Notes under the pieces: generated by a model | Database searches by the model: none | The model's input: the letters and a program-made list of their open reading frames with translations, nothing else | Told to the model about the DNA's origin: nothing | NCBI GenBank assembly: GCA_965216155.1 | Contig: CBDCFD010000006.1 | Coordinates: 806,001 to 870,000, forward strand | Direction: 5' to 3' | Source: CATOSP01 sp965216155 | GTDB taxonomy: Bacteria > Chloroflexota > Dehalococcoidia > Lucifugimonadales > UBA3495 | DNA length: 64,000 nt | Part shown: piece after piece, positions 1-7,413 of the stretch | Layout of the letters: each line of letters opens with the position of its first letter | Position numbering within the stretch: position 1 is the stretch's first letter | Translations under genes and position numbers: made by a program

Positions 1-411
1 TGGGAGGTACGCCCGTTCGTCAGGGCCCGCCGCCTCGGTCGCATGTGGATCGCGCCGTTTGACGTCATATTTTCGGAAACGGACATTGCCCAGCCGGACA
101 TCTTGTTCGTTTCCAACGAGCGGTCCGGGATAATCACCGCGGCCAACATCCAGGGCGCGCCTGATCTGGTGGTCGAGATAACCTCTCCCTCGACGGTACA
201 GTACGACCGGGGTTACAAGATGGTGCTGTACGGGAGGTACGGCGTCCGCGAGTATTGGATAGTGGAACCGGTTGCGGAGACGGTGGAAGTATATGTCCAG
301 GGGGAGGACGGGTTAGTCTTGGAGGCCAGTTATTTGCGGGGCGACATTCTCACATCGCCCCTGCTGCCGGGGATGGCCATCGACTTGGAGCAGGTGTTTG
401 CCGCTGACTAG
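1..411 (+). CDS. Uma2 family (DUF820) protein, 5' end outside window
   Basis: The frame is open from base 1, so the gene enters from the left and only about 136 C-terminal residues are seen. It aligns along its length with the next gene: QPDILFV, then a D/E-rich strand, then STVQYDRGYK and GVREYWIVEP. These are the usual landmarks of Uma2 (DUF820) proteins, which have a PD-(D/E)xK nuclease fold and unknown biological role; they are abundant in Cyanobacteria and Chloroflexota. The apparent ATG at 43 is internal, because homologous sequence continues upstream of it. Tandem placement with the second copy indicates gene duplication. Family assignment is firm, enzymatic activity is inference. Confidence 0.85.
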   Translation, partial: WEVRPFVRARRLGRMWIAPFDVIFSETDIAQPDILFVSNERSGIITAANIQGAPDLVVEITSPSTVQYDRGYKMVLYGRYGVREYWIVEPVAETVEVYVQGEDGLVLEASYLRGDILTSPLLPGMAIDLEQVFAAD

Positions 412-451
412 AGGCTCCGGCTTCATCTACTCCTGAAGAGGAGGCGCTGAC

Positions 452-1012
452 ATGCTTCAGCCCAATCCAAGTGTCAAGTTCACGGTTGACGACTACATGG
501 CTACCCCGGAGGGTACGCGCTATGAGCTTCTGGACGGGGAGTTGATTATGGCGGCGGCGCCAAGCGACAAGCATCAAGCAGTGGTTGGGGAATTTTACCT
601 GATTCTCCAACCATTCGTTCGGAGCAATCGGATGGGGATTGTCAGGCTGGCGCCGTATGATGTGGTGTTGTCCGACCATGACGTTGCCCAGCCGGACATC
701 CTGTTCGTGTCCAACGAGCGTTTGGATATTCGCACGGCGGCGAACCTGCAAGGCGCCCCTGACCTGGCGGTGGAGGTTTCATCTCCCTCTACCGCCAGGT
801 ACGACAGAGGGTACAAACTGGAGCTTTACGCCAGGCACGGCGTCCGCGAGTATTGGATAGTGGAGCCGTTTGCCGAGACGGTGGAGGTCTACGTTCTCCG
901 GGGAGACGCCGGTTTGCTGCTTCATGCCAGCTATTCGCGGGGCGACACCCTCACGTCGCCGCTGCTGCCGGGCCTAGCTATCGACTTGGAGCAGGTCTTT
1001 GCCGCTGATTAG
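452..1012 (+). CDS. Uma2 family (DUF820) putative restriction-endonuclease-like protein
   Basis: A complete 186-residue protein of normal Uma2 length. An AGGAGG-like ribosome site lies about 8 bases before the ATG. The N-terminus has the family's TVDDYMATPEGTRYELLDGE segment, where the E and later D/E residues belong to the PD-(D/E)xK core; QPDILFVSNE and the DRGYK...Y...GVREYWIVEP block follow. It lies 40 bp after the partial paralogue and the two share most of their C-terminal half. Biological role of the family is not established; a nuclease fold is known, target and effect are not. Confidence 0.88.
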   Translation: MLQPNPSVKFTVDDYMATPEGTRYELLDGELIMAAAPSDKHQAVVGEFYLILQPFVRSNRMGIVRLAPYDVVLSDHDVAQPDILFVSNERLDIRTAANLQGAPDLAVEVSSPSTARYDRGYKLELYARHGVREYWIVEPFAETVEVYVLRGDAGLLLHASYSRGDTLTSPLLPGLAIDLEQVFAAD

Positions 1013-1024
1013 AGGCGCTGCTGG

Positions 1025-2206
1025 TCACCCGAACCTTTCGATGGCCCTGACCATTCCGTCCATCGCTCCTTCAAGTACCGAGTCTTCCAGGCAGTATGAA
1101 ATGCGGAAGTGGCCGGGGGTCCCGAATCCCCGCCCCGGCACCGTTAGTACGTTGCTTTCTTGCAACACATTCACGAAGGCCAGGTCGTCGCCTCCCGGGG
1201 CCTTGGGGAATAGGTAGAAAGCTCCCTGTGGTTTCACCAGTTCGTAACCCATCCCGGTTAGCTGAGTGTAAAGAAAATCCCGCTTTCGCTGATAGTCGGC
1301 AACGTCCACGGTGACGCCTTGGAGCGCCCGCACCACGTGCTGCATCAGCGCCGGAGCGTTGACGAAGCCGAGAGTCCGGTTACAGAACGCCAGACCGTCG
1401 GCCAGTTCCCCTCGGTGTGGATAGGACGGGTTGATTGCCACATAGCCGATGCGCTCTCCGGGAAGGGCCAGGTCCTTGGCATGGGAGTTCACCACGATTG
1501 TGTTGTCGTAGTGGGGGAAGACCTGGGGATAGGGCTGACCGTCGAAGATGATGCGGCGGTAGGGCTCGTCGCTAATCAGGAAGATTTCAGTGCCCAGTTC
1601 AGACTGCTTGCGGTCCAGGACCTCTCCCAGCCTTCTAAGGGTATCCTCCGGATAAACGACTCCAGACGGGTTGTTCGGGGAGTTTACGATTAGGGCGCGT
1701 GTCCTGGCGGTGATTGCCGCTTCGACCGCTTCGGGGTCCGGCTGGAAGTTCTCCGAGGTGGGCACTACCACTGCTTCACCGGCATGGTTGTCCACGTAGT
1801 AGCCGTACTCAACGAAGTAGGGCGAGAGGACAATCACCTGGTCTCCCGGATTCAATATGGTCTTCAGGGTTACGTTCAGGGCTGCCGCCGCGCCGCAGGT
1901 CATGAGGATATCACCGGCGCCGAAGGCGAGGCCCGTCTCCGCCGTCAGGCCCTCGGCAACCGCCTGACGGGTCTCGACGTACCCGTTGTTGGGCATGTAA
2001 CGGTGCATTCCCTTGATGGGGTTTTCTGCCAGCCGGCGCAGTTCCTGATGGAACTCTTCGGGCGGCTCAGCTACGGGGTTACCCAGGGACAGGTCGAAGA
2101 CGTTCTCCTCGCCGTATTGGGCTTTCAGAGCGATGCCCGCCTCGAACATCTGGCGGATCCAACCGCCCTGTTCCATAAATCCGCGGACTTTGTTCGAGAC
2201 CGGCAT
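1025..2206 (-). CDS. PLP-dependent class I/II aminotransferase
   Basis: A 393-residue fold-type I aminotransferase, the usual length. Visible landmarks: SPNNPSG near residue 176 (N177 contacts PLP), DEPY at 213-216 (D213 pairs with the pyridine nitrogen), SHAKDLALPGERIGY at 241-255 with K244 as the Schiff-base lysine, and FRISYC near the C-terminus with the substrate carboxylate-binding arginine. The start is the ATG at 2206, preceded by a GGAG-type site. It runs convergently to the Uma2 genes with only 12 bp between the stops. Which amino acid it uses cannot be read from sequence; aspartate/alanine/aromatic-type enzymes all share these motifs. Confidence 0.92.
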   Translation of the reverse strand: MPVSNKVRGFMEQGGWIRQMFEAGIALKAQYGEENVFDLSLGNPVAEPPEEFHQELRRLAENPIKGMHRYMPNNGYVETRQAVAEGLTAETGLAFGAGDILMTCGAAAALNVTLKTILNPGDQVIVLSPYFVEYGYYVDNHAGEAVVVPTSENFQPDPEAVEAAITARTRALIVNSPNNPSGVVYPEDTLRRLGEVLDRKQSELGTEIFLISDEPYRRIIFDGQPYPQVFPHYDNTIVVNSHAKDLALPGERIGYVAINPSYPHRGELADGLAFCNRTLGFVNAPALMQHVVRALQGVTVDVADYQRKRDFLYTQLTGMGYELVKPQGAFYLFPKAPGGDDLAFVNVLQESNVLTVPGRGFGTPGHFRISYCLEDSVLEGAMDGMVRAIERFG

Positions 2207-2345
2207 GGACCACTCCTGGAGTCAATGATTCGCTGGTTCGGGAAATGCCAATAAGGACCCTCGACGTTGTAGCCCAATCATACCGGTTGCCGGGGGGGTT
2301 GTCGAAACAAGGCTCTGGCAGAGAAAATTGCGAAACTCTCCAGTC

Positions 2346-2375
2346 TTCAAAACGAGCAACGATTAGCGTTATAAT
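2346..2375 (+). promoter_or_regulatory. Putative sigma70-type promoter
   Basis: A perfect TATAAT at 2370-2375 has TTCAAA about 18 bases upstream, a weak match to a -35 box. It points to the small membrane-protein ORF that starts at 2448. Seen in sequence; promoter function is inferred. Confidence 0.45.
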
Positions 2376-2447
2376 GAGTACGTTAAACGTTTTAGAGAAC
2401 CAGTCTCAAAACAGCCGGAAACGACGGCTTTGAGGGAAACCAATCAA

Positions 2448-2585
2448 ATGGACGAACACAGCCACATACTAGGCTCACTGGCAATGATGGTTTTCCTGAT
2501 ATTCTTTACAACGGTCATTATCACCAGCTATATCAACTCACACCGCAAAGAATCCAGGCAGCTACTAGTAGTCCAACGTCTTTGA
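2448..2585 (+). CDS. Small membrane protein, C-terminus cut by IS630
   Basis: A 45-codon ORF not assigned to a known family. Residues 8-29 form one hydrophobic segment (LGSLAMMVFLIFF...), followed by a short basic tail, so a single-pass inner-membrane protein is likely. A GAGGGA site lies about 11 bases before the ATG, and a good -10 box lies 70 bases upstream. Its last five codons (VVQRL, then stop) lie inside the left end of the IS630 element, so the native C-terminus has been replaced. If the element is removed between its two CTAG borders, the reading frame passes straight into the frame of the Cache lipoprotein region at 3886. Native length is therefore unknown. Confidence 0.5.
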   Translation: MDEHSHILGSLAMMVFLIFFTTVIITSYINSHRKESRQLLVVQRL

Positions 2586-2766
2586 AGTGATGTCTGAAAG
2601 ATGTATTCTCCTCAGCAGCGGGAATGCCCGGCAAGAAGCGGACTGTGGGAGAGTAGTCATGGCCAAGAAATACCGTATCAAACTGACCTGGGAAGAACGG
2701 CAGGAACTGAAGGCCCTGGTCTCCAAGGGGCGGGCGGCGGCGTACAAGCAGACCCACGCGCGCATC

Positions 2767-2789
2767 CCCCGTTTTCACGGGGGCAGGCT
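2767..2789. repeat. Hairpin insertion element, 23 bp
   Basis: The stem CCCCGT/ACGGGG with loop TTTC is followed by the tail CAGGCT. Removing the 23 bases restores the orfA frame (HARI|LLLSDE). The pre-insertion site reads ATC|CTG. Confidence 0.75.
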
Positions 2790-3274
2790 CTGCTGCTGAG
2801 CGATGAGGCAGAGGAAGGCGGGTGCATGAAGGACGAGGAGATTGCCCGGGTGCTCCAGGTTGGCAGCGCCACGGTGGAAAGGGTGCGGCGCCGTTGCGTG
2901 GAGGAAGGGATTGAGGCGGCCTTGGACCGTAAGGAGCAACTGCGCCGCCGGCCGAAGAAACTGGACGGCGCCGCCGAGGCCCGGTTGATTGCCATAGCCT
3001 GCGGGGAACCGCCGGAAGGCCGGGCGCGTTGGACGCTGAAGTTGCTGGCAGACCGGTTGGTGGAATGCGAGATAGTTGACGCCATCCACCCGGAGACGGT
3101 GCGCAAGACGCTGAAAAAAACGAACTCAAGCCCTGGCTGAAAGAGTGCTGGTGCATCCCGCCGGAAGCCAGCGCCGGGTTTGTGTGCGCCATGGAAGACG
3201 TGCTGGAGGTCTGCCAACGGCCTTATGGGGACAATGAGGTGTTGGTGCGCCTGTATGAAACGAGCAAGCAACAG

Positions 3275-3299
3275 AGCCTGCCCTCGGCCACGACCGGGG
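3275..3299. repeat. Hairpin insertion element, 25 bp, reverse orientation
   Basis: It starts with AGCCTG (the complement of the CAGGCT tail) and contains CCCTCGG/CCGGGG. Removal leaves CAG|GTG and restores a KQQVKET segment that matches the other IS630 copies. Confidence 0.7.
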
Positions 3300-3644
3300 G
3301 TGAAGGAGACGCGCCTGCCGCGGCCAATGCGGCCCGGAGCGGCGGCCGGGTACGATTACAATACGAGCGCAATGGGGTCAGCAACCTTTTCATGCTGTTC
3401 GCGCCGTTGGAAGGATGGCGGCGGGTCGCGGTGACGGACCGGCGGACGAAAGTTGATTGGGCCTGCCGGATCAAGCAGTTGGCAGATGAGGACTACCCGG
3501 ACAAAGAGCGCATTGTGCTGGTGATGGACAACTTGAACACCCACCGTGCGGCCTCCTTGTACGAAGCCTTTGAGCCCGCCAGCGCGGCGCATCGCCGGGC
3601 GGCTGGAGATTCACTACACGCCCAAGCACGGGAGTTGGCTGAAC

Positions 3645-3668
3645 CCCGTATCAAGTACGGGGCAGGCT
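3645..3668. repeat. Hairpin insertion element, 24 bp, in frame
   Basis: The stem CCCGTA/TACGGG is followed by GCAGGCT. It adds eight residues (PVSSTGQA) between WLN and MAEIE. The pre-insertion site is AAC|ATG. A different hairpin sits at the same codon junction in the copy at 35952. Confidence 0.8.
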
Positions 3669-3885
3669 ATGGCGGAGATTGAAATTGGCGTGATGGCCCG
3701 GCAATGCCTGGACCGGCGGATTCCGGATCAAGAGGTTCTGCGGCGGGAGGTGGAGACGTGGCAAGGTCAGCGCAACCGGGACACGGTGCGGGTGAACTGG
3801 CGCTTCACCACCCAGGACGCGCGTATCAAACTGAAGTCTCTTTACCCATCAATACAGAATCACTGAACTACTAGGGATTGAAGCT

Positions 3886-5481
3886 ATGTTGGGTAGGAGC
3901 CAACAAGACCTGGAACCTTGTCGCCTGAAGTCGTTGGAACTCCACCCAGTAAGCCCTTGCGGGCTTACTGGGTGGAGACAGGATGAGACCAGGAACTGGG
4001 GGGGGGACGTCGGAACACTCAGTTTGTTAAACTGGATATCAACAACAATTGGAAATGCGAGGCGAAAATTGCGGGGTTTTCTCATAGCGATTCCCATCGT
4101 CTTAATTGTAATGTCAATGTCGGCTTGCCAGGGAAGCTCCGGTCCGGCCGGGGAGCAAGGACCTCCTGGCCCAGCGGGGCCCGCAGGACCAACAGGTGAA
4201 GCGGCCACTTTGGACAAGGATGAACTTCAACTGGTTCTCCAACAGTTGGAAAGCGCTGAAGCAAGAATAACCGCTGACGGTCCAGCGTCCGGTCAACAGT
4301 TGATGCAGGGTCAGACCGAGGCCTCAGTGCCTCCCAAATGGATGCCCGAAGCTTACACCAATTACTTTGTACGAGAGGCAATCAGGCGGTATGAGTCTGA
4401 CGGCTTGGATTCCACTGTCGCCTACTACAACACCAAGGAGAGCGTGGACGGCCAGTGGTACGTCTTCATGATTGACGAAGACGGGACCGTGATCGCCCAT
4501 GCCAATCCAGCCTTGGTGGGACAGCTTGCCTCGGACATCACGGGTCCCAATAACTACCCCACCGGCGCTGCCGTAGCCGCCACCGCCGACGAAAACGGTG
4601 CCTGGTTCGACTACACTTTCACCAACCTAGCAACGGGCTCGGTGGAGACCAAACATTCGTGGATGGTAATTCACGACGGGATTACCATCGGGTCCGGCTG
4701 GTACGAGGAAGGGCCGCGGAAGACCGACTCTCCTGTCTATACCCAGGCTTTCGTTCAACAGGCCATTAACCTTTACGATGCGGTGGGCTTGGATTCCACT
4801 GTCGCCTACTACAACACCAAGGAGAGCGTGGACGGCCAGTGGTACGTCTTCATGATTGACGAAGACGGGACCGTGATCGCCCATGCCAATCCAGCTTTGG
4901 TGGGACAGCTTGCCTCGGACATCACGGGTCCCAATAACTACCCCACCGGCGCTGCCGTAGCCGCCACCGCCGACGAAAACGGTGCCTGGTTCGACTACAC
5001 TTTCACCAACCTAGCAACGGGCTCGGTGGAGACCAAACATTCGTGGATGGTAATTCACGACGGGATTACCATCGGGTCCGGCTGGTACGAGGAAGGGCCG
5101 CGGAAGACCGACTCTCCTGTCTATACCCAGGCTTTCGTTCAACAGGCCATTAACCTTTACGATGCGGTGGGCTTGGATTCCACTGTCGCCTACTACGACA
5201 CCGAGGAGAGCGTGGACGGCCAGTGGTACGTCTTCATCATCGATGATGAAATCGGCTTTACCATTGCCCACCACAACCCCGTGTTGAGAGGAAGGGATCC
5301 CAGCCTGCGGGTGGATCCGACAGGCTACTTCTATGGCGATGACTTGCTGGGGGCTACCGAAGCCGGACGTTGGGTGGAGTACGTGATAGTCAACCCTGAA
5401 ACCGGCGAGAACCAAAGGAAGCACACCTTCGCGGTACTTCACGACGGCTACATCTTTGCTTCGGGCTGGTACGAACAGTAG
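3886..5481 (+). CDS. Lipoprotein with collagen-like linker and three Cache-type sensor repeats
   Basis: The export signal is at about residues 66-84 (LIAIPIVLIVMSMSAC), giving a lipobox with the lipidated Cys at about 84. The true start is thus probably downstream of the ATG at 3886, for example the TTG at 4024; the first 45 codons look like debris of the upstream gene plus a hairpin. After the Cys comes a short Gly-Pro repeat (GPAGEQGPPGPAGPAG) and a coiled linker. Three copies follow of a domain with YYNTKESVDGQWYVF, DEDGTVIAHANP and HDGITIGSGWYE, typical of small extracytoplasmic Cache ligand-binding domains. Repeats 1 and 2 are almost base-identical; repeat 3 is diverged. There is no transmembrane kinase or MCP part, so it is likely a surface ligand binder. 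Function is inference. Confidence 0.75.
   Translation: MLGRSQQDLEPCRLKSLELHPVSPCGLTGWRQDETRNWGGDVGTLSLLNWISTTIGNARRKLRGFLIAIPIVLIVMSMSACQGSSGPAGEQGPPGPAGPAGPTGEAATLDKDELQLVLQQLESAEARITADGPASGQQLMQGQTEASVPPKWMPEAYTNYFVREAIRRYESDGLDSTVAYYNTKESVDGQWYVFMIDEDGTVIAHANPALVGQLASDITGPNNYPTGAAVAATADENGAWFDYTFTNLATGSVETKHSWMVIHDGITIGSGWYEEGPRKTDSPVYTQAFVQQAINLYDAVGLDSTVAYYNTKESVDGQWYVFMIDEDGTVIAHANPALVGQLASDITGPNNYPTGAAVAATADENGAWFDYTFTNLATGSVETKHSWMVIHDGITIGSGWYEEGPRKTDSPVYTQAFVQQAINLYDAVGLDSTVAYYDTEESVDGQWYVFIIDDEIGFTIAHHNPVLRGRDPSLRVDPTGYFYGDDLLGATEAGRWVEYVIVNPETGENQRKHTFAVLHDGYIFASGWYEQ
3941..3976. repeat. Perfect 16-bp inverted repeat with 4-nt loop
   Basis: TCCACCCAGTAAGCCC, loop TTGC, then the exact complement. 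It is followed by GACAGGAT, resembling the CAGG tail of the hairpin elements. It lies between the IS630 end and the lipoprotein signal peptide and may affect translation there, or may be a larger member of the hairpin family. Confidence 0.7.
4404..5171 (+). repeat. Tandem duplication, 384-bp period
   Basis: The 128-codon Cache unit recurs at 4404, 4788 and 5172. I saw one base difference between units 1 and 2 (C/T in the Ala codon before LVGQ), which indicates very recent duplication or gene conversion. The third unit shares only its first part closely. Confidence 0.9.
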
Positions 5482-5843
5482 GTTCGCCGGGCGTCTGAAT
5501 CTTGTCCGTTGGGCCCGGCATTAGCCGCTATCCTGGGCCTGCCGACAACCTCTCTTCCTGCTGTCACTTGACAAGCCCTTGCCGTCCAAGGCCGTTCGCT
5601 CGCTAACCTTGCACCAACGACACCCTACTCTTGTTGCCCAAACGGGGGATTTCTGCTTGGGGCCGGTTTTGCCAGGGTGTCGGGCCGGGGTGACGTAACC
5701 GGGGTTGTGCAACCGAACTTGGGTGAAATTCCCCGGCGGACGCTTGTAATCCAAGTAGCCGGGGAGAAGGAGAGTACCGACGACAGTGAGCGCCGCCTCG
5801 GTATGGAGTTCCGACCTGCGGAGCTCCTCTAAGAAATTTGTGA
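5482..5843. other. Intergenic stretch, no gene recognised
   Basis: The 362 bases between the lipoprotein and the tRNA contain no ORF with a recognisable product and no clear terminator with a T tract. A structured RNA cannot be excluded. Confidence 0.4.
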
Positions 5844-5919
5844 GGTCTCGTGGTGCAGCGGTTCAGCACTCCGGCGCTTCAAGCCGGCGACCCGGGTTCG
5901 AATCCCTGCGGGACTACCA
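5844..5919 (+). tRNA. tRNA, anticodon most likely UUC (Glu), unusual C33
   Basis: A 76-base cloverleaf with encoded CCA: acceptor GGTCTCG/CGGGACT (two G-U pairs), D arm GTGC-AGCGGTTCA-GCAC, anticodon stem CCGGC/GCCGG with 7-base loop GCTTCAA, 4-base variable loop, T arm with TTCGAAT and one C-T mismatch. By position the anticodon is TTC, but base 33 is C instead of the near-universal T and the discriminator is A. The stem cannot be shifted by one to give a TCA or CAA anticodon with T33. It is a real tRNA fold, but identity and functionality are uncertain. Confidence 0.75.
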
Positions 5920-5944
5920 CTGCGTTCGGGGCTTGGGGTAAACC

Positions 5945-6457
5945 ATGGGCATAATGGGGCTTGTCCGAACCGAGGAGCAAGTATTGAAAGCCATTAGCTT
6001 GCACGAACCGTGGGCGTCTCTGATTGCTTCGGGCCACAAGACGCTTGAAATGAGGAACTGGCGGCCTCCCAAGCTATTGGTCGGCTGCACCATCGCAATC
6101 CACGCAGCAAAACGAAGGCCCACGAAAGAGGACCTTCGCGTGCTCCAAGAGATCGACCCCGTACCCGAGGGGTATCAACGTGATCCGGCAGGCGTGGTCT
6201 CCCCCACCAAGACGACGCCCTTCGGGAAAGTGCTCTGTACTGCACGGTTGGTGGCCGTCTGGCAGGTGGACTCCTAGATGATGGATGGCCAAGTCCACGG
6301 ATGGAACGCCGCCGTCGAAAGGATGCTTCGGGTTGACCGCTTCGGGGACTTCAGCAGGGGCCGGCATCTGTGGGAGCTTGCGGATGTGACCCAGCTTCCT
6401 TGCCCAGCGAACGCTGTCGGGAGGCAGGGCTTCTGGGAATGGGATCCCGCGCAATAG
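5945..6457 (+). pseudogene. ASCH-domain protein interrupted by one in-frame TAG
   Basis: The N-terminal part has the ASCH landmarks: KAISLHEPWASLIASGHKT, ETR-like EMRNW, and IAIHAAK. ASCH domains are PUA-like RNA/nucleotide-binding folds. At 6275-6277 a TAG stops the frame after WQVDS; the same frame then runs on for 59 more codons (GWNAAVERMLRVDRFGDFSRGRHLW...WEWDPAQ) to a TAG at 6455. That tail looks like the expected ASCH C-terminus (DRFGDFSxGR), so the gene is probably a nonsense pseudogene, or needs readthrough. It lies 26 bp after the tRNA, a typical place for horizontally acquired DNA. Confidence 0.7.
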
Positions 6458-6995
6458 CGGCCTGGCCCACAGCAAATTGTCTACGCTGGAGGCCCTGAGT
6501 CTTGAAAAGCAGGGCCTCCACGCCTTTTCAGGGCTCATTCCCCGCAGTCCGAGATTTTGCGATTCTGAGCGATTCTCAACCCTGCCTAAAACGGGCACTT
6601 TCCGCGGGGGACGAGCTGCACGACGCCGGCGAGCTCGGCCAGCTACCGCAGGACCTCGCGGAAACCCCTGCCGAAACGTTTTCCCGCGGAAAGGCCGCCG
6701 ACGCGGCGATCCCCGATCGCATCCACAACCTCGCCATCTGATACCATCGCAGACCAACCGAGTGACATTTCTGCCGAACACTTAGACCGACATTTATCCT
6801 GAACAGCGACAGCCGAATGTCAGTCGGTCAATCCGCCTGCGTGGTCCAATTTACCTCCGCCGATTACAGTCCGGTGTGGCGGGAGGAAGTCGATGGGATT
6901 GGGGCACTGGCCTCTCCCATACAGCCCATCTATGCAGGTTTCATTGGTGTTGGCGTCCGGCTGTCAGAGTCAAAACATCGCCGCCGCCGGGCCGG
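6458..6995. other. Non-coding or decayed stretch
   Basis: No convincing gene is seen. Open frames here lack family motifs. A run near 6757-6810 (GTGACATTTCTGCCGAACAC and following) looks like an insertion-sequence terminus, but no partner end was found. Confidence 0.35.
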
Positions 6996-7337
6996 ATACG
7001 TTCAGCTGAGGACTTGTTTCGCCTGCTTGCCTCGGCGGTGGGTGCTCGCGTGTGCCTGGTGCCTATGCTGCCGTCCTTGGGCTTTGCCCTGACTCGGCTG
7101 GTTGGCCTGCTGCTGCGGGACGTGGTGCTTACCCGCGACGAAGTTGACGGGCTGATGGCGGGGTTGCTGACTTCCGGTGCGGCGCCGACGGGCAGGACCG
7201 GACTGGGCGTATGGCTTGACGAGAACGCTGACGGCCTTGGGAGAGAGTACGTGGGTGAATTGCGGCGGAACTACCGGTCAAAACTCGCTCAAGGCCATAA
7301 GAGCAAGAACCGGGGAAGGTTGCAGCGTTGGGAGTGA
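6996..7337 (+). pseudogene. C-terminal fragment of an NAD(P)-dependent epimerase-like protein
   Basis: About 113 residues beginning RSAEDLFRLLASAVGARV and ending near LGREYVGELRRNYR. This matches the C-terminal part of the NDUFA9/NmrA-like epimerase group (LMAGLLTS, then a W..E..D.LGR.Y..EL motif). The N-terminal Rossmann half, with its GxxGxxG, is missing; upstream sequence in this frame has no similarity. A separate N-terminal fragment of the same kind of protein lies at 34586-34793 on the other strand. Truncation is seen; common origin of the two pieces is not shown. Confidence 0.6.
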
Positions 7338-7413
7338 GGGCACACAGGCGATATCTGAGTCTAAGTGTCGATGGTCTCTACCCGTATGATGAGCGCATGC
7401 GGAGGCGGATCCT

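Larger units (their letters stand above)
2659..3866 (+). pseudogene. IS630 transposase (orfA/orfB), broken by hairpin insertions
   Basis: The N-terminal orfA part (MAKKYRIKLTWEE..., helix-turn-helix) starts at 2659. It is shifted by a 23-bp hairpin at 2767, continues as LLSDEAEEGG, and reaches a run of seven A at 3114-3120 where the frame moves -1 into orfB (KNELKPW...). The same A7 is present in the copies at 20185 and 36474, so it is probably a programmed slippage site. orfB has the IS630 DDE core (VMDNLNTHR, HYTPKHGSWLN, MAEIE) but is disturbed by a 25-bp hairpin at 3275, a 1-bp loss near 3360, a frameshift near 3590 and a 24-bp in-frame hairpin at 3645. Inactive as it stands. Confidence 0.85.
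2565..3874 (+). mobile_element. IS630-family element, degenerate copy
   Basis: The borders are CTAGTAGTCCA at 2565 and, inverted, CTAGTAGTTCA ending at 3874. IS630 is known to target TA within CTAG, which fits. The transposase inside carries three hairpin insertions and at least two other indels, so this copy should be inactive on its own. Confidence 0.75.

Noticed and set aside
5482..5843. Riboswitch or other structured leader
   Set aside because: GC-rich with some short inverted pieces, but no conserved riboswitch core could be recognised by eye.
5844..5919. Selenocysteine tRNA (UCA anticodon)
   Set aside because: Only 76 bases with a 4-base variable loop, and the anticodon stem cannot be re-paired to place TCA after T33; no selA/selB-like gene is present.
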